A DNA stretch of 64,000 bases from Tanytarsus gracilentus (Eukaryota; Arthropoda; Insecta; Diptera; Chironomidae). How positions within the stretch are numbered: position 1 is the first letter of the stretch; each line of letters opens with the position of its first letter. The notes below the pieces were generated by a model. That model made no database searches. It was not told the DNA's origin and was given only the letters and a program-made list of their open reading frames with translations. Of this stretch, positions 40,501 to 55,500 are shown in pieces. The position numbers and the translations under genes are program-made. The DNA lies in assembly GCA_038502055.1 (NCBI GenBank), contig JAXRKN010000045.1, positions 3,742,501-3,806,500 on the forward strand, in the 5' to 3' direction.

Positions 40501-43500
40501 AATTGTTTTTTAAATCACATTCATCAAAATCACTTTAACGCGCTGCAAAATCGAAAGCCATTAATTATCGGATTATGAGCAATTAGTTGAATATTTTGTT
40601 TTCAAATAATTTTTCAGCTTTAATCTCATCGCAAATCAGCACGACTGCTTTCTAGTTGCGTTTAAAGAGCTTTAATTGAAGAGAGAAAGAAGAAAAGATT
40701 TTGCATCGCTGAGATGAGCTCAAAAGTGATTAAATTTAAGCGATAAATTCCGATGAAAAAGTTAACTTGACATCAACACCAAAAAATTCCACGAAATTCT
40801 GTTAAACTTTTTTTATACTTTGACAGTTCACCATTAAGACATCACTTAACAGCCTTTAAATTGTTCGTGTTTGCGAAACCAACAATTTCATTCGCTTTGT
40901 AACTTTTGATTTTCGGCGAATTCTCCTCAAATTGACCCTCATTTCAAATTGTTCAGAAAGTTTTTTATCGATTTTTTTTGTGAAAAATATTTTAAACTTA
41001 CGGTTTTGATTGTTGTGAGAAAATTGATCGTTTGTAACCACGTGTGGACATTGATATTTAAAAATACGTTAAAGTTTAAATTTAAAAGAATTTGAGAATT
41101 AAAAAATTTAAATTTTAACTGAAATTTTTCTCAATGTCCATATGTGGATTTTTCACGATGAGTAATTTCACATCATAAAAAGTGTTTGACAGTAAATTAA
41201 GAAGCGTTGATAGATAAGAGTTAAATTATGATTATTTGTAGCTTTTTCATGTTCAATTAGGTGGAATTTATGAGGTGTAAAGCCGATAAAATCTATTTCT
41301 GCATGCAAACTCAACGGAGCTTTCAAATTGTATCACTTTGATTCAATTATTGCAAAATTAATTTAAATGTACTTGAAAAAATATTCAATAAAATTTTTGT
41401 TGGGGGTTTTAAACTTAGAAATTGAGGGTTAATTTTGAATTAGAGGTTAAACAATTATTGGCAAAAGTCGAAATTGATATTTTATGAATGGTATTGAAGT
41501 GATTTAATTTATGTTGTAATTAGAACTTGAAAAAATAATAATTAATAACTGACGAAAAATTAATTTTTGAATTTTTTGGACACAAAAAAAAATCCGCTAA
41601 AAATTATTTTAAATTTCCAATAATTTCTGTACGTAGATTTGTATTTAGATATTTTCTCGCATGTAAAGCAAAAAATCACTCCACTTTATTAAAGTGACAA
41701 AACCCCACCTGGGAGCTTAAACTCATGCGCTGGAATGCGATTGCACATTCGCTAATAGAAAATTGCGACGATTTGAAAGTTTTTTTTTGCCTCTCAACGT
41801 TGATTAAGTTATCAGAACGAATTACTTTAAATTACTTTGCTTGTTGATTTTTCACGCGCACCGACCTCCAGGTGCCATTAAGTAGTGCTTCGTGTATTAA
41901 AAATTTTGTATATTCAGTGCTAATTGAGAGTAAATATTTGAATTTAAATAGCTGTCAAAGTGAATGTTGCTTTGATGTGGAGTGGAGATAATTATAAAAG
42001 ATTAAAGGAAACAAGATTTTACAGTCAAATTTGTCGCGCGAGTTGTAAGATAGAAATCTCGAAACTGTAACTTGATAAATTTTTGAGTCTTTCGAACCCA
42101 CCAAACTTCTTTCTCGTTTTTAACGTTTATTCAATAATTTTTTATATCGCACGAAAGAAACGAGAGTGAAAGGTTCAAGTACCTAAATGTGAAAATAAAA
42201 AGTGATTAACATTTTTATAGTCTTGTAAACCAATTCTCACCGCGAGAAGTGCTTTAAACTCGAACATACCGCTCGGAAATAATATTTAACTCTTTTTTTT
42301 CGGTAAATGTACTTTTTCATTAAATTACTTTACATTATTCATCACGCACATCAAGCTTTATGGTAACGGACAATCTTTAGACCGTTTTTTGATGTGTTAT
42401 TGGCAGTTGCTGTCGAAGTGGAATTTTTTAAGATCTGTATCAAATTTATGTTGTTGCTGGTTTTAAAAATGGTTTTTTGATATCCAGAAAAATCTTAAAA
42501 AATATAAAAAAATTTTAACTGAAGCTTTGATTTTTGAACTTTAAAAAATAGTTAAAAATTCAATAATTTGTAACCTAATAATATTTTTTAAAAATTCAAA
42601 AAATACTTAAGAAATCAAAAAAAAATTAAATATCTATTTCCGCCATTAAAGACCTAAAATTACAGCATACAAATTTCTCTAACTCAAATCATTGTTTTTT
42701 AAAATTATACAGCACGTGTATGAGTGAAAATTGTAATTTTATATTCATCGTTTATTGCACAATTTTAATGCGAAAAATTACATACTAAAATAAATTGAAA
42801 AATGATACGTTTTTTTCCTCATTTGATATGAGCCCAGAAATTATTTTCTCTCTTTGGTGGCCGTAGGTTGTGGCGAAATTAATCACATTATATTAACTCA
42901 CCGCCCTGCGATTTAAAAATTCTCTCCATTGTCTTTTTATGGAAATTAAATTTATCTCCGATAAAAAAGTGCAAAATGTTTTCATGGACATTCCGGGTTG
43001 AGGGTTGTAAATTAAATTATTCATGGCGATTAAGTAATTTTACAGAATCACGTCCGTGTCTCCGGCTTGAAGACAACCTGCGACCTTATGTAAAATACAT
43101 TTCATGAGTCATCGTAAAAGTTACAAGTCACTTAAGAAAATCTGTCAAGATGTGACTCAAGATTTAATCAAATTATCAACAAAAGAAATGCAAAATAACG
43201 CGAGCGTTACAATGTTTAATGAGAGCGTCATTAAAGCAGATGAATAGGGAAATTTCTTGATAATTCTTTGGAAAAATAAACACGAAAAGTTTTGACAGTT
43301 TTTTAAATTTTTGATTGTGACGTGTTTTAAATTTTCAAATTGCGTAACTAAATTTTACATCGTCTATTTTCAGAAAGCTCTCAGGTCTTGCTCATCTTAA
43401 TTCAATTATTTTATTTAACCGAATTAAATTTTTTAGACCCTCAATAAATTTACTTTTGTGGTAAAATTTTTCTTAGATTTATTTTTTAACCCTTCAAAAA

Positions 43501-46500
43501 TTAATCTCTAATTCAATTATCAAGAAAACCTTTTCTTTTGAGCTTAAAATCATTCGATACCGAAAAAAAATCGCAAACCTCTTTCACAATATTTTTTCTA
43601 TTGTTCATTTTCACCCTTTTTTATTCTTCACTCGATTGAATCAATTAATCACGCTTAATTTCGTTTTGATGAAGCAAATAAAATCTCCAAGCTATAAAAT
43701 TTGCTGTTCCGCTGTCAGTTTCTTCTTTTTTTCTTGAGCTTCGCTTTTGAGAATAAAAGAAAGTGAAATTGAACGCGAAAGAATAAAAAGAAAAATATTC
43801 AAATTATTATCGTGCTAAAGTTTATGAGCTGAAAAATTACTGCCGGTTGTAACCTGAAATTACACGATTATACAACAATAATTGAGACTATTGTGCCCAC
43901 ACAAGAGAGTCCACTCGAAAGGGCATTTTGCATGTGATCACGGCGTAGACACAGCTTGAAAAAACTGAAATAATTTTCGCAAAAATTTCACTCCTTGAAA
44001 TTCTTTTCTTTGCACCATAAATTTATATTTATTTTTCTCTTTCTTCAACTGTTCCAATTTCCTTATGACCCCGCAGCTGGTGCTCACTCTCAACCGAATG
44101 CCGCTGCAAAAGCATTTGTAATTTGTGCCAAACACGCGCAAAATCGAAAATTGTCTCATAAGTTATTCATGTTAAAGCGCAACGTGAAATATCTCCGTAG
44201 GCACTGTGTGTGTTTGATTATGAGAATTTACATTGTTTTGTTAACGACTTGAACCTCCTTCGCTGTTTAGTTAGAGCTTTTTGCGAGGGTAATTTATTTA
44301 AAGAAAATTTAAATTAAAAGGATATAAAAATAATTCAAGGAAGTGACACTGAAATTTTTATTGGTACAAAAAATATTTTAACGTCCCTTCCTTGATTAAT
44401 TTGTAAGTCATCATAATTCCGTCTTACAAAAATCTCAACGCAAACATTTAAAACGGATTAATTAAGATAAATAACAGAAGATACAAAAAACAGCATCCAG
44501 AGCTAAAAAGTTAATTTCCGTAAAAAAAATGTTTAACACAAAAAAAAGATTAACCAAAATTCAATGTCATACTTTTTTGCCATAATGTTCTGACTTATGG
44601 GTCAATTTGTAAATTCGCCATCCCTCATAAGCATTAAGAAAAAGCCGAGGTTTGGTAATGAAAAAAAAATCACGCAATTTTTCACATCGACCTTTGTGGG
44701 TTGAGAGAAGTTTGAAAAATTGACGCAAATGAAACTAGGTTAGCAGTGTTTCCTTTACAAGTGCTCAACCCACAATTTATGTTTTTTTTATGATGAAAAA
44801 TTAAAATCGCCTCAAGTCGACGAGAGAGCGAAATTTATGTTAATTTCTTCTTCTTTTATTTGCTCTCGCTTTATGCAATAGATCACCTTTCATATTGTTC
44901 GCTTCATTTGGCATCGTTTCGGAAGTGGCCTGAGGCAGTTACTTAAACAAGAGCAAAATTTAAAATGCTGTCGAGAGTTGAAAGTTCATAAAATGAATTC
45001 TAGTAAATTAATCCTTTGTCGATCTCGATTACATAAATCGAAACCCTTACATACTCGACTGAATTCCAAGTAGGAATTCCCATGAAAGAGTCAACAATAA
45101 TTTTGTCGTGATAAAAATCCAATTTTTACACGTTTCTACATGCCGCACGGCATCCACTCAACAAATAAAACTACACATACAAGAAAGAGTTATCTCATCG
45201 AATCGATTTAATTTATTGCAATTCCGAAGAAATGCATTTTTTTCTGCTCCCTTTTACTCGACTGTGAAGTTCAACGAAAATGAGATTTTTCACTGTGTCT
45301 CATTGGCCAGCAGACCTTGGCAAAGCAAAGTACAGCTGTGAAACTTCCATTATATTCACTTTCACAAATAAAAAAACTCCCGTCATGCTTTAATTGAGAT
45401 AAACCGCGAAAAAATATGCGGACGTGAATAAAAAGATATCAGACAAGCGGTGCAGCATGCCCAACTTTTAGTTCTAGTCTAATTAAAATTTTATTTGAGT
45501 TCTCTCGACATCGCCACACCTCAGAACAATTTTTTTAAAGTTCATGTGAGATTGTTGAAATAAAAATCGAGATGTAAATTAAAATGTGGATGAAAAATTG
45601 ATATCAAGGAGGTTCAGAATGGAAATTTGACAAAATAAATTAAAAATTGATTTTTTATAAGAAAACAATTTTGGATTTTTCAAATTGTCTCTCAGACTGT
45701 CTCAAATCCATTCGAATAAATTCACACATATGTCAATTTTAATCACTCGTTTCAACATGTTAAAAAATATAAATCTAGCATAAAATTATGATAAATCGAG
45801 TAGCAGTGCTGGCAGCAAATTTGAGTGTGACTAATCGACCGATCCCAACAAGAACATAAAAATAATATGAATTTTTTTTTCTCTCGCTTAGATTCAAACA
45901 AAGCAACCTCATCAGATCAATCAGCATCAGCGTCAAATTGGTGGCAGTCACCATTCGGAGGCAGTGGAACACATGGAGTGCTGCAGTCACATCCGGCACT
46001 TAGTGGTGGCGTTCCACGACCATCTGCGAGTCGTTTATCAGCGTCGACACCTCGTGCGCCCGGCAGCTCAGCACCACGTGCACCCGCTCCAACTGGAGGC
46101 TTTCCAACCTTCGCCAATCCCAATCCAAAATCACCTTTCCGTCATTTAGACTACACGTCAAGTGCAACTGCCGAATTGCGTCGCAATCCAAATCTTTCAG
46201 CTCCCGATGAATGTGCGCGTGCATGTCGTGAAGGCGAACCTCCACGGATATGTTATTACCATTTCACATTAGAATATTACACCGTTTTGGGAGCGTAAGT
46301 GTCGAATTTAACGCATACTTGAAGTTCAATTATGGACAAGTAATTAATAGCAATTATAAATCATTTAACAATGCCCTTTTACGGTTCGTGACATGAGTGG
46401 AATGTTAAATTGTATGATGGCAAACAATGTTGCTCGAATTTGAGATGGTTTTAGAGATTTGTTGGTTAAATTTTGAAAAATATTTTTTATTTAAAAAAAC

Positions 46501-49500
46501 TTTCTTTACAAGCTTTCTCTAAAAGCTCATCAAAAGCTTTTAAACCTTAATTTTTTTTAAATCAATCAATAAAAATCAAATTATAAAATATTTTCAATTT
46601 TTCCTTTTACAGTGCATGCCAAGTGTGTACACCAAACGCCACAAATACAGTATGGAGTCACTGCCAATGCGTTTTAGCTAACGGCGTCGAGAGAGGAATC
46701 TTGACCGTCAACCGTATGATTCCAGGGCCAAGTATTCAAGTGTGCGAAAATGATCGCGTCATTATTGACGTTGAAAATCACATGGAAGGTATGGAGAACA
46801 CAATACATTGGCACGGCATCTGGCAGAGAGGAACTCAATATTATGATGGCGTTCCATTCGTGACACAATGTCCAATTCAGCAAGGAAATACTTTTAGGTA
46901 AGAAAAAAAATTAAAAATTAAAATAAAAGAAATACTACAAAAATTCGATTTTTGATTCAAACCTTTTAATAATTTTCATTCAACTTCTATTTAAAACTCA
47001 GTCTCAACATTTTTGCACAGATTTAATCGACATTTTTTTCTATTTCGCACTCACCTTCCATAAAACTTACAAATCACGCACATTTTCACGCTCTGGATGA
47101 TGCAAAAGAGCTTCTCATTTTTCGCTGATTTTCATCACTGTGAAATTGTCTCCAATTTATTGTTAGACACAATTGTTGAAATAATTTTCGCAACTTTATG
47201 ATGAGGAGACGACAACAATGAGCTTGTTTAGACATAAGTCGGTGATGAGCGCATTGTCGCGAGTTTTTTGTGTTAATATTTTTTATGCTATTTGATGGCT
47301 AATGATTGATGAAGTTTTGTCTTCTTTTATATCGCGCTATTAAGATCATGGACTTACTTTTAAGTGTGAAGTTGACGGCAAATGAAATGTGTGAGAATTT
47401 TTTAAAAAATGTCTTGAAACTTTTAAGCAAAGAGTATTTGAAAAGTAATTTTAATGTAAATTTTAAAAAAATTTTAACTTGAGCAGCTGTCAAAAATTTG
47501 AAGATTTGTTATAAATTTTTCAAAAGTTTATTTTAAAATTCATAAACTCACTAAACGTTAATCTCAAAAAATTGCTCACGCGAGAATTTACTCGCTCATA
47601 AATTTTCAATATTTTTCTATTCAGTTTTCTGAAAAGGTAATTCTTGTGGAACAACAACACAATGAGGCGCATGTTACAATAATAGTTATAAATGAAGAAA
47701 TTTAATATAATGTGCCGTATGTGAGAAATAAAAATAGATGTCTAAAGTTATGTCTTTATTTAGTTGAATGGAGTTTAATTCTTCCCTCGAGTAACATCAG
47801 CTTATTATTATTAACAGTTTTTAACAAAGAAAAGTAAAAAAGTTAGACGTTAGATAAAAAATATTAAAAGTTTGAAAATTAAACGGAATTATTTTTTTCA
47901 AAAAATTTATAACTTAAATTTTTCATTTCTCCAGATATCAATGGACTGCCAACGCTGGAACACATTTCTGGCATTCACATACAGGTCTCCAAAAAGTTGA
48001 TGGTATCCAGGGATCAATTATTGTTCGTCAGCCTCCATCACGTGATCCAAATTCACATCTCTACGATTTTGATTTGACAACGCACACAATTTTCTTACAA
48101 GATTGGTTCCACGAAGACGCCGCTGAGCGTTTCCCAGGTCGTTTAGCCGTCAACACTGGTCAAGATCCAGAGTCAATTTTGATTAACGGCAAAGGTCAAT
48201 TCCGTGATCCAAACACCGGCTTCATGACAAACACACCGCTCGAAGTTTACACAATGACACCCGGCAAACGTTATCGCTTCCGTATGATAAACGCTTTCTG
48301 CTCTGTTTGTCCTGCATCAATAACAATTGAAGGTCACGGACTCACTGTTATCGCCTCCGATGGTGAACCCGTTCATCCAGTTAATGTCAACACTATCATT
48401 TCGTTCTCTGGTGAGTTGGGAAATTTAAACAGAAATTTTAAATTTTAAAAATACAATAAGTACCAAATTGAACATGACATGCCGTGAACCGTCTTCACGA
48501 TGCCTCAATTTGATTCTCTCTCGTCCTACCTCAACATAATTTTATTTTTTTACCTCACTGAATCGCCGCATGACGCATCATTTCACTCGTCCCTTTTCAC
48601 TCAATTTTCAACTACCGCAATGATATTGACATTGAAAAATGACTCGTGGCAAAATCGATCTCGAGTGAAAAATTATTTATTTTTCTTTCTGTTTGATTGC
48701 GTGTGTGCTTTTGTGTTAGGTTTGTATTTGATGCTGGAGCTTCAGGCGTGCGCGTACTTAAAAAGATTTCAAAGTCACTTCTTGGTTTAGTCGATTTTCC
48801 AATCAATTAAAAAATATCTCGCATTCTAGCTCTTACATTAAAGTTTCTTCGCACACAGTTCGCTTGATTATCGAGAGCTTTTCAGCTTCAAATGGAATTT
48901 AATTAATGAAAATAGTTTTTTTTTGCTGCTCTGATTACCTAACGATTTCTGCTTTATGGCTTAATTGAGTTACAATAATTTCAATACACAGCGTAAGTGT
49001 AAGTGCGCGTAAAGTAGGATGAAAGTAATTTTGAAAAAATTTATTAGAAATCAAACGAGAAAAATATCATATAAAAAATTTAATGGTAATGAAATTTTAT
49101 TGATTTTACAGTGCGAATGAGGTTTTTCGATTGATTGAGGAAAAAACTTGTTAGATTTTAAATTAAATAACAATTATGACATAATTTTAATTGAGGTTAC
49201 AAAAAACTTAAAAATTATTAAGAAATTCTTCTTTTTTTAAACTTTCTCGATTTTCTTTTTTATTTTAAAATTCGCCATCAATAGCCAAAAATTTCAATTA
49301 ATATCGAAAAATCTACGCTTTAATAAATTCTTAATAAAAAACTATCAAAAATCTCTTTTTCAACGCTTCACACTTATCACAACTTTTTTATAGTCTCACG
49401 GTTCAATTAAAAACTTTTTCATCGAGAAAGTTTGACAAAATCATCAGCTTCGAGTTCCTAATTGGATTTTCAAGAATATTTAGAACGCTAAGTGCAAAAA

Positions 49501-52500
49501 AGTGTTTTAAGTGCTTTCGAGCATAATCGACATTCATTAGAGCGCTCGCAATTTAATATCAGACTAGATTATTTTGCATTTTCGAGCTCAGCGCCGGGCT
49601 GCTAATGCTGTGTTTTTTATGAGCAGCATTGAGCGTTTAAAAGTTTGAAGGACGAAGGCGAACAGTAGTCATTACGTTCCTAGTTGTGCATGATTATTAT
49701 TAGATTGATTTTTCTGAACTAAAAGAGGTTGGGGTTGATACAAAAGTTAGGTTGACTTTTTAAAATTCATATAATTAGATTTTTAGCACCAATTTCAAAT
49801 AATTTTTTTACTTCACAAAACTTTCGAATGAACCCATTAAATTCATAACCTGCATTGCAAAGAGGCAAAAAATGCAATTTGCCAAGTGAGACAAGTAAAA
49901 CAAACAAGTCATAGTCTTTATGGTTGAGTGTTGGTCTGAATTGGAGGCAAATTTATGGAAATTGTGCTCGAGTTGCGCAAATTAACGAGAAATCAATTAT
50001 TGAGGTCTAAGACCTGCCATGATTGCAATAATTTGGGTGTTAATCGTATTAAAGGAGCTTGACTAGGGGGGTTTTTACCTGAAATTAATTCTCTTTTGTC
50101 ATTTAATCTACAGGTGAACGTTACGATTTCGTAATCACAGCTGATCAACCGGTAGGCGCTTTTTGGATTCAAGTGAGAGGTCTCGGTGAGTGCGGTATCA
50201 AGCGAACACAACAATTGGGAATTCTCCGTTATGCTCGCGGTCCATATCAACCAACCACACCTGCACCAACATACGACGTTGGCGTCCCACAGGGTATTGT
50301 GAGTACAAATCTTTGATCTCTCTTTTATATGTTAACAAAATTGTTGACAATTGTTGTACAAATTTTTGTGAATATGTGAATCGCACCAAAAACCCGGATT
50401 GTAATTTTTTTTTGACAGATGTTGGAGTTGAAATTTATTAATTTTTCAAGGGTCATGACACTCTTGTCTTATCTCTTGAATAATTTAAAAATTCACACTC
50501 AAGTGTCTCACCCCTGGATTTCTTTTGTTAAACATATTTTTTTTCCATGCACTCGCTGTGATATTTTTTTATTGAGTCATGTATAAATTTTGTTGAATTT
50601 GTTGCACAAACTCATTTTCATCTTTATATCTTTCATCTCTGAAACTCGAATTATTTTATTGGCACTTCATTCTCTCTCTTTTCCCATTCATACATAACTT
50701 CTTAAAACATTTCCATCTTGTATAACTGCGTATCTTTTAATTGTACAGTTTTCTCCGTATTGACATAATTTAAATAATTTTTAATTCCGAAAGAATTACC
50801 GAGAGAAACATTTCAATTTTGCAATTTAATTGAATTGGTAAGTCGCAAACTTTTTTTTAATTACGTCGAGAAGAAATTTTTTCTCTTGTCGACGTCGCTT
50901 GATGAATTGCAGCTAGTCAGACGATAAAGTTGGAAATTGAACTTTCTTTTTACTCAACCTTGAATCAATGCCGTACTCTCTGATATCTCTCTCACTTAAA
51001 TAGCTTTTGAACGTCTGGAAATTTTGAGCTGGTAGAGAAAAATCGTTCAGAAAGTTTTGATACATTTTTAAGTTTAAATTTCATTCAACCAGAGTTTACT
51101 CCCTTTTTATAAATTTTTTGCGACTCTTCGTGCCCGCATTCACTGCATATTTTAAAAGCTTTTTAATTAGTCGCCGATTCTTTTTCGGTTTCACCTTAAC
51201 ATGCAATTTTTATTGTTCACCTCCAAAGAATTCATCGGCAGATCGTAAGGAAATATATTAAAAACCTCTCATTAACAAAGTGTGAGAAAAATAATTTGAT
51301 GATGATTAATTACCGGCTGTAGGTTGAGTTAAAAGTGCGTTCCTTCCTTAATTTCTTATTTTATCATGCGATGATATTTTTTTCGGGTCTCTTTCACATT
51401 CGCGTTCACACATTAAAAGCATTTCCATGTAAATATCAAAAATCCATTGACAATTTTAAGGTACTTAATCCATTGGATGCCCAATGTGACCAACCTCGAC
51501 AAGATGCAATTTGCGTGAATCAACTTAAAGATGCCAGCAAGAGAACCGCTCAAGATCCAGCTTTGTTAACGGACAAACCGGATGTGAAAATTTTCCTTCC
51601 ATTCCGTTTCTATTTGTATCGTCCCGAGGAACTTTTCCAGCCCAACACTTACAACAGATTCTTGGGTAATTTTATTGCGTAGATTATCTCTCATTTTCCC
51701 AAACTCATTGTAAAAAATTCCATTGTACATACACAGTTGCACCAACCGGCGATCATGTCATTTCACTCATCGACGAAATTTCATATCTCTCGCCACCAAC
51801 TCCACTCCTCTCGCAATACGATGACATTAATCCCGAGCAATTCTGTAATGGCGACAATCGACCAGCAACTTGCGGTGCCAACTGCATGTGCACACACAAA
51901 GTCGATATTCCCTTGAATGCCATCGTTGAAGTCGTTTTGGTTGATGAAGTACAACAACCCAATTTGAGCCATCCATTCCACTTGCACGGTTACGCTTTTA
52001 ATGTTATCGGTATTGGCCGATCGCCCGACACCACAATCAAGAAAATTAACTTGAAGCACGCTTTGGATTTGGATCGACGTGGACTGTTGCATCGACAGTA
52101 CGATTTGCCGCCAATGAAGGATACAATTGCTGTGCCAAATAACGGATACGTTGTCTTCCGATTCCGTGCCAACAATCCTGGGTGAGTTTTAATTGAGTTT
52201 GAATGCCTTAATTGACTAATTATTTTTACCTTTATTTACAGAGCTTGGTTGTTCCATTGTCACTTCCTCTTCCACGTAACAATAGGAATGAATTTAATTC
52301 TTCATGTAGGAACGCAAGCTGATCTACCGCCAGTGCCGCCAAACTTCCCTACCTGTGGTGATCATTTGTAAGCGTTGACTTAAGACATTTTCGAATTATT
52401 TAATAACATTTATTTTTTTACAGAGCTGACATACAACCACCCGAAGCGATATTCTAAAGTACAGCCCCAAATTAGTCGCTTAAGGAATTAAAAATCATAT

Positions 52501-55500
52501 TTATAGCATAGAAATATTTGTCGACGCCTCGTTGTGTTGGTCGAGAGATTTTTTATATAGTACAGAAAAAAGTTTGCATTCTCTGGTAATTTATAATTAG
52601 CGCCATCACGCGTCCGCTAATTAAAAATTTTATAATTAATAATTATTCGAAGTGCTGCCGCGTAATTAATTTAAACAAAAATTATTAGTTAGGATGCAGA
52701 AATTTTCTTCTTCTTTTTCTGGCGATCTTTTATTGTAAATATGCTTGTAAATATTCAGTGAAACTTAAATACGTTCATTTGTATCATTATTAAACACTTT
52801 CCCTCATTTTTTTATCTCTCTTTCTTCTTGTTTTTCGCTTTTTTATACATAAAAATTCATCTTGCCAATATTATTCGTATTATTATAATTATCATGTATT
52901 ATTTCATTACTTAAATTTTAAAAGCTTTTTGGCAATTTTGTGATAAAGAGAAAAAATTTCACCTCCCATTCACTGAACATATAAATCATCATTATTTCAT
53001 TTTATATATTTTTTTATATTTTTGCGCAAAAAATACTCAATTACATCTTAAACTCTTTTCCATTATCATCAACATGTCATTTTACATTTTTCACACTTTT
53101 CCTTACATCATCAAAAAAAATTGTTTTCATGAATATTTCTTATTCCCTTCTTTTCCGCACGATTTTCTGAATCTCGTGTGCCAAAAAATTCTTCATATAT
53201 TTTTATTAAGTGTTTAACTATAGGCTGACCAAACAATTTCAAAAAATTAAATTTTCATTAAAAATTCAAATTTTTTAAAGAAAAAAAACTAAATTTTTCC
53301 AAAACTTTTGTTCTGGCAAATTCAAAGTAGATGGACAGCCTATTTGAATAATTGTTTCCTGGACCTTTTCCAAAAAACATTCCCCAACTTTATTTCATAC
53401 GTTACCATCAGCAATTATCACTGCCACACATTTTAATCGTTATTGATGATGAGATTTTATATTTGAGAAATTCAAACGTAACACAAAAAAATTAGAGTTA
53501 TGTATATAATAAGAAATTCACTTTAATCCGCTTGATAATGACGGAGTCGAAAAAAATTTATTTGTTTTAATCTTCCCATGCTCGAAGTTATATCATACAT
53601 GTAAAAACCTGCCTTATAGACCTTAGATATGAACAATTTTTTTACTCATTTCTTTTGTACTGCCAGCAAATTATGAAACCCACAAAACAACAATAATAAA
53701 AATACACAATTGAAAAAGTTAGATATAAAAAATAATCATGATGAGAGTATTGTTAGAGAACTTTTCTTTCTTTTCTAGTGAATGGAAAAAGTTTTTGCTT
53801 TTTTAAGGGTGCAAATTTGAAATTTTTATGATGCTTCTGGATTTTAATAATTTTTATTTGATTTTTCTAGCTTTATTATAATTTTAAACTTTTTTAAATA
53901 CTTTTTCACGATTTTACTAAAGTTAAAAAGTTTTAAGTTTCAAGAAAGCTTTTATTTGAGCTTTTTTGAACACCCTCAAAAACTTTAAATTTTTCATACA
54001 AAAAATTCAATTTGTAAAAATATTGTAAATATTTCTTCTTCTTCTTTCCCTTTAAAAAATTTATTTCAAATGCATTATAATATATAAAACTTTTAAATCA
54101 TATCTCTACATTCAGATTTAAATCATCTCACGAAAAACTTTTATTATATATCCAACACAAAGAATAAAATTTCTTTCAGCAAAAAAACACAAAATTTTGC
54201 GCTACACATCTCATTATAATTTTTTTGCTCTTCATCATATTGAGTTTCAAAAAAAGAATACAATAATGAAACAATTTAACAAATCGACGCTCATGCTCAT
54301 TGCGCACTCACTTGGAACTGCACAAATCAGCGCCATTTCTCACGCATATGGTAAGTTCATTAAAGAGTGACATAATATTAACTTTAGTTATTTTAATGTT
54401 GTGACAAGTTTTTAATAATTTAGAAGGACAGGCATTTTTTTATAAATTGAAGTTAATTGGAAGGTTGTGAGAAAAAAAGAAAAGAAATTTTTCGAAAAAT
54501 AATTTTAAAATTTTTTAAAGACTTTCAAATTTTTCTTGCATCCTTCTTATTCACCAACTCCTTAACCTACCACAATTTCCAACCCATTTTCTTATTCCTT
54601 ACCTCCTCCTCTAAAACAGATAATGAATCCTCTCGATGCCATGTGTGAAAATCCTCGAAATGACGCCATTTGTGTGAGCAACCTCAAGAGCGCAAAACCA
54701 GTGACCTCAGATGTGCTAACCAAGGAACCAGACATTAGCATTTTTCTTCCATTTCGATTCTTCGTTTATAAACCACAAGAACTTTTCCGCCCAAATGTTT
54801 ACAACCGATATCTTGTTGCATTCGATGGCGATCATTTGCTCTCGCTAATTGATGAAATTTCCTACACTGGTCCATCAGCGCCGCTATTGTCACAGTACAA
54901 TGATAATAATCCAAATGTATTTTGTAACGGCGACCGAAGACCGGCAGACTGTGGTGAAAATTGTAAATGCGTTCACAAAGTCGACATTCCATTGAATGCG
55001 GTGGTTGAAATTGTGCTGATTGATGAAGTACAACAGCCGAACATTAGCCATCCGTTCCACTTGCACGGTTACGCTTTTCATGTAATTGGCATGGGCCGAT
55101 CGCCCGACACCACAATCAAGAAGATTAGCCTGAAACATACATTAGATTTAAATCGTCGAGGTTTACTCAATAGAAATTTCCAAAACCATCCGTTGAAGGA
55201 CTCTATTGCCGTGCCGAACAATGGTTATGTTGTGTTGAGATTCAAGGCTGACAATCCTGGGTAAAAATATATTGAGTGAAAATTTAAATATTTTTAAGGA
55301 TTTTCTATCCCCTGATTTTTTTAAAATCACACATATTGAAAAATTTAAGATATTTTTATAAAATAGTGTCAACCCCTTGAAAATAAAATTACTGAATTAA
55401 TTTTCATTCCATCTAGATTTTGGTTCTTCCACTGTCACTTCCTATTTCACATTCCAATTGGCATGAACGTCGTCTTTCAAGTCGGAACTCAATCGGATTT

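Larger units (their letters stand above)
52458..54619 (+). other. Lac2: 3'UTR of isoform A and spacer to cassette B
   Basis: 2.2 kb without a firm coding region. It should hold the 3'UTR of isoform A: an ATTAAA at 52789-52794 is the nearest poly(A)-like signal, with AATAAA-type signals near 53694 and 54168. A 124-base inverted repeat (53220-53343) and a possible orphan exon (54266-54353) are listed separately. Confidence 0.6.

Noticed and set aside
45917..46245. Minus-strand frames opposite laccase 2 exon 2
   Set aside because: Shadows of the GC-richer coding exon. The plus strand carries the conserved laccase sequence.
48500..48790. 96-codon plus-strand frame after exon 4
   Set aside because: It lies wholly inside laccase 2 intron 4 and has no recognisable content. 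The GTGAGT donor at 48411 gives the conserved continuation in exon 5.
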